DNA from: Sphingobium sp. EM0848 | GTDB taxonomy: Bacteria > Pseudomonadota > Alphaproteobacteria > Sphingomonadales > Sphingomonadaceae | Direction of reading: 5' to 3' | Assembly (NCBI RefSeq): GCF_013375555.1 | Contig: NZ_JABXWB010000001.1 | Coordinates: 372,001-436,000 of the forward strand | DNA length: 64,000 nt | In this document: in pieces, positions 63,026-64,000 of the stretch | Position numbering within the stretch: position 1 is the first letter of the stretch | How the letters are laid out: each line of letters opens with the position of its first letter | The notes under the pieces: generated by a model | Databases searched by the model: none | The model's input: the letters and a program-made list of their open reading frames with translations, nothing else | Told to the model about the DNA's origin: nothing | Program-made: the position numbers and the translations under genes

Positions 63026-64000
63026 ATGGTCCCCCGTTACGCCCGCCCGCAAATGACCGCCCTTTGGGAACCGGAAGCCCGGTTCAAGATCTGGTTCGAG
63101 ATCGAGGCGCATGCGACCGAAAAGCTGGGCGAACTGGGCGTAGTGCCGCAATCCGCCGCCAAGGCGCTGTGGGACTGGTGGGAGACCAATCCCGCGATCG
63201 ACGTGCCCGCCATCGATGCGATCGAGGCCGTTACCAAGCATGACGTGATCGCTTTCCTCACCTGGGTGGCGGAGCAGGTCGGTGACGAAGCGCGCTTCAT
63301 GCATCAGGGCATGACGTCGAGCGACGTGCTCGACACCTGCCTTGCCGTCCAGCTCAGCCGTGCCGCCGATATCCTGATCGAGGATATCGACAAGCTGCTG
63401 GAGGTCATCAAGCGCCGCGCCTACGAACATAAGCTGACCCCGACCATCGGCCGCAGCCACGGCATCCATGCCGAGCCGGTGACCTTCGGCCTCAAGATGG
63501 CGGAGGCCTATGCCGAATTTTCGCGTTGCCGGGCCCGTCTGGTCGCGGCCCGTGAGGAAGTCGCGACCTGCGCCATTTCCGGCGCGGTCGGCACCTTCGC
63601 CAATATCGACCCGCGCGTCGAGGAGCATGTCGCGGAAAAGCTGGGCCTCGCCATCGAGCCGGTGTCCACTCAGGTCATTCCGCGTGACCGCCACGCCATG
63701 TTCTTCGCGACGCTGGGCGTGATCGCCTCGTCCATCGAGCGCCTTGCCGTCGAAGTCCGCCATCTGCAGCGCACTGAAGTGCTGGAGGCCGAGGAATATT
63801 TCTCGCCCGGCCAGAAGGGCAGCTCCGCCATGCCGCACAAGCGCAACCCGGTGCTGACCGAGAACCTGACCGGCCTTGCCCGCATGGTGCGCAGCTATGC
63901 CCTGCCGGCGATGGAGAATGTCGCGCTGTGGCACGAGCGCGATATCAGCCATTCTTCGGTCGAGCGCTATATCGGGCCCGATGCCACCATCACGCTTGAT
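63026..64000 (+). CDS. purB: adenylosuccinate lyase (3' end outside window)
   Basis: First 325 codons, about 75 percent of the protein. Fumarase/aspartase superfamily: RFMHQGMTSSDVLDTCLAVQ, PTIGRSHGIHAEPVTFGLKM, and the signature GQKGSSAMPHKRNPVLTENL with catalytic Ser in a flexible loop. Works twice in purine synthesis. Start ATG 63026 gives MVPRYARPQMTALW, the family start. Confidence 0.96.
   Translation, partial: MVPRYARPQMTALWEPEARFKIWFEIEAHATEKLGELGVVPQSAAKALWDWWETNPAIDVPAIDAIEAVTKHDVIAFLTWVAEQVGDEARFMHQGMTSSDVLDTCLAVQLSRAADILIEDIDKLLEVIKRRAYEHKLTPTIGRSHGIHAEPVTFGLKMAEAYAEFSRCRARLVAAREEVATCAISGAVGTFANIDPRVEEHVAEKLGLAIEPVSTQVIPRDRHAMFFATLGVIASSIERLAVEVRHLQRTEVLEAEEYFSPGQKGSSAMPHKRNPVLTENLTGLARMVRSYALPAMENVALWHERDISHSSVERYIGPDATITLD

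Overview
The window is GC-rich chromosomal DNA from an alphaproteobacterium, most likely a sphingomonad (Sphingobium-like). The inference rests on gene content: TrcR (DUF1013), RcdA (DUF1465), DUF1192, a DksA with a reduced zinc finger, an RcGTA-type gene transfer agent (GTA) cluster, a TIM-barrel/DUF2460 tail protein, a sorbosone-dehydrogenase-type protein, and long intergenic hairpin repeats. No rRNA, tRNA or CRISPR was found. Both ends cut a gene: lnt on the left and purB on the right.

Region 1 (1-4.3 kb) carries lnt behind a YqaA-type membrane protein, a GNAT acetyltransferase, a small unknown protein, a TonB-like envelope protein and a glutathione S-transferase.

Region 2 (4.3-18.4 kb) is the accessory part: a damaged GTA/prophage-like cluster. 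It starts with a small-terminase-like gene and ends with an almost complete tail series (head-tail connector, DUF3168, major tail protein, two chaperones, tape measure, TIM-barrel/DUF2460, DUF2163, NlpC/P60 peptidase, tail tip, DUF2793). Large terminase, portal, protease and most of the capsid are gone. In their place is a stack of mobile DNA: an IS630 transposase fragment, an IS21 copy (istB plus the 3' part of istA) and a low-GC large serine recombinase sitting in the capsid gene. The tape-measure gene is short and frameshifted. The locus cannot make a GTA particle by itself.

Region 3 (18.6-36.4 kb) is housekeeping: an OmpA-type porin, SodC, ThpR, a Bax-inhibitor-1 family protein, a GST, ClpA, a quinone oxidoreductase, an LpxH-like phosphoesterase with a glycosyltransferase, TrcR, FadD, MsrA, TsaC, a DUF815 ATPase and a sorbosone-dehydrogenase-type protein. 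Region 4 (36.4-46.5 kb) holds an overlapping MarR/C40-peptidase/argC group, an M17 aminopeptidase, RimO and a serS-surE-nlpD group in which surE has a one-base frameshift. Region 5 (46.5-64 kb) holds a polyserine PEP-CTERM-like surface protein, DksA, a PilZ protein, two DUF465 proteins, RcdA, the overlapping tamA-tamB pair, sdaA, a beta-barrel protein, a thioesterase, LapA-pyrF, a sugar porter, an EF-hand protein and the start of purB.

No wholly new system is evident. The most unusual items are the beheaded GTA cluster with its nested mobile elements, an antisense exported protein inside it, the TIM-barrel/DUF2460 fusion, the 166-bp inverted repeat that supplies the tsaC stop codon, and the 28-serine protein with heptapeptide repeats.
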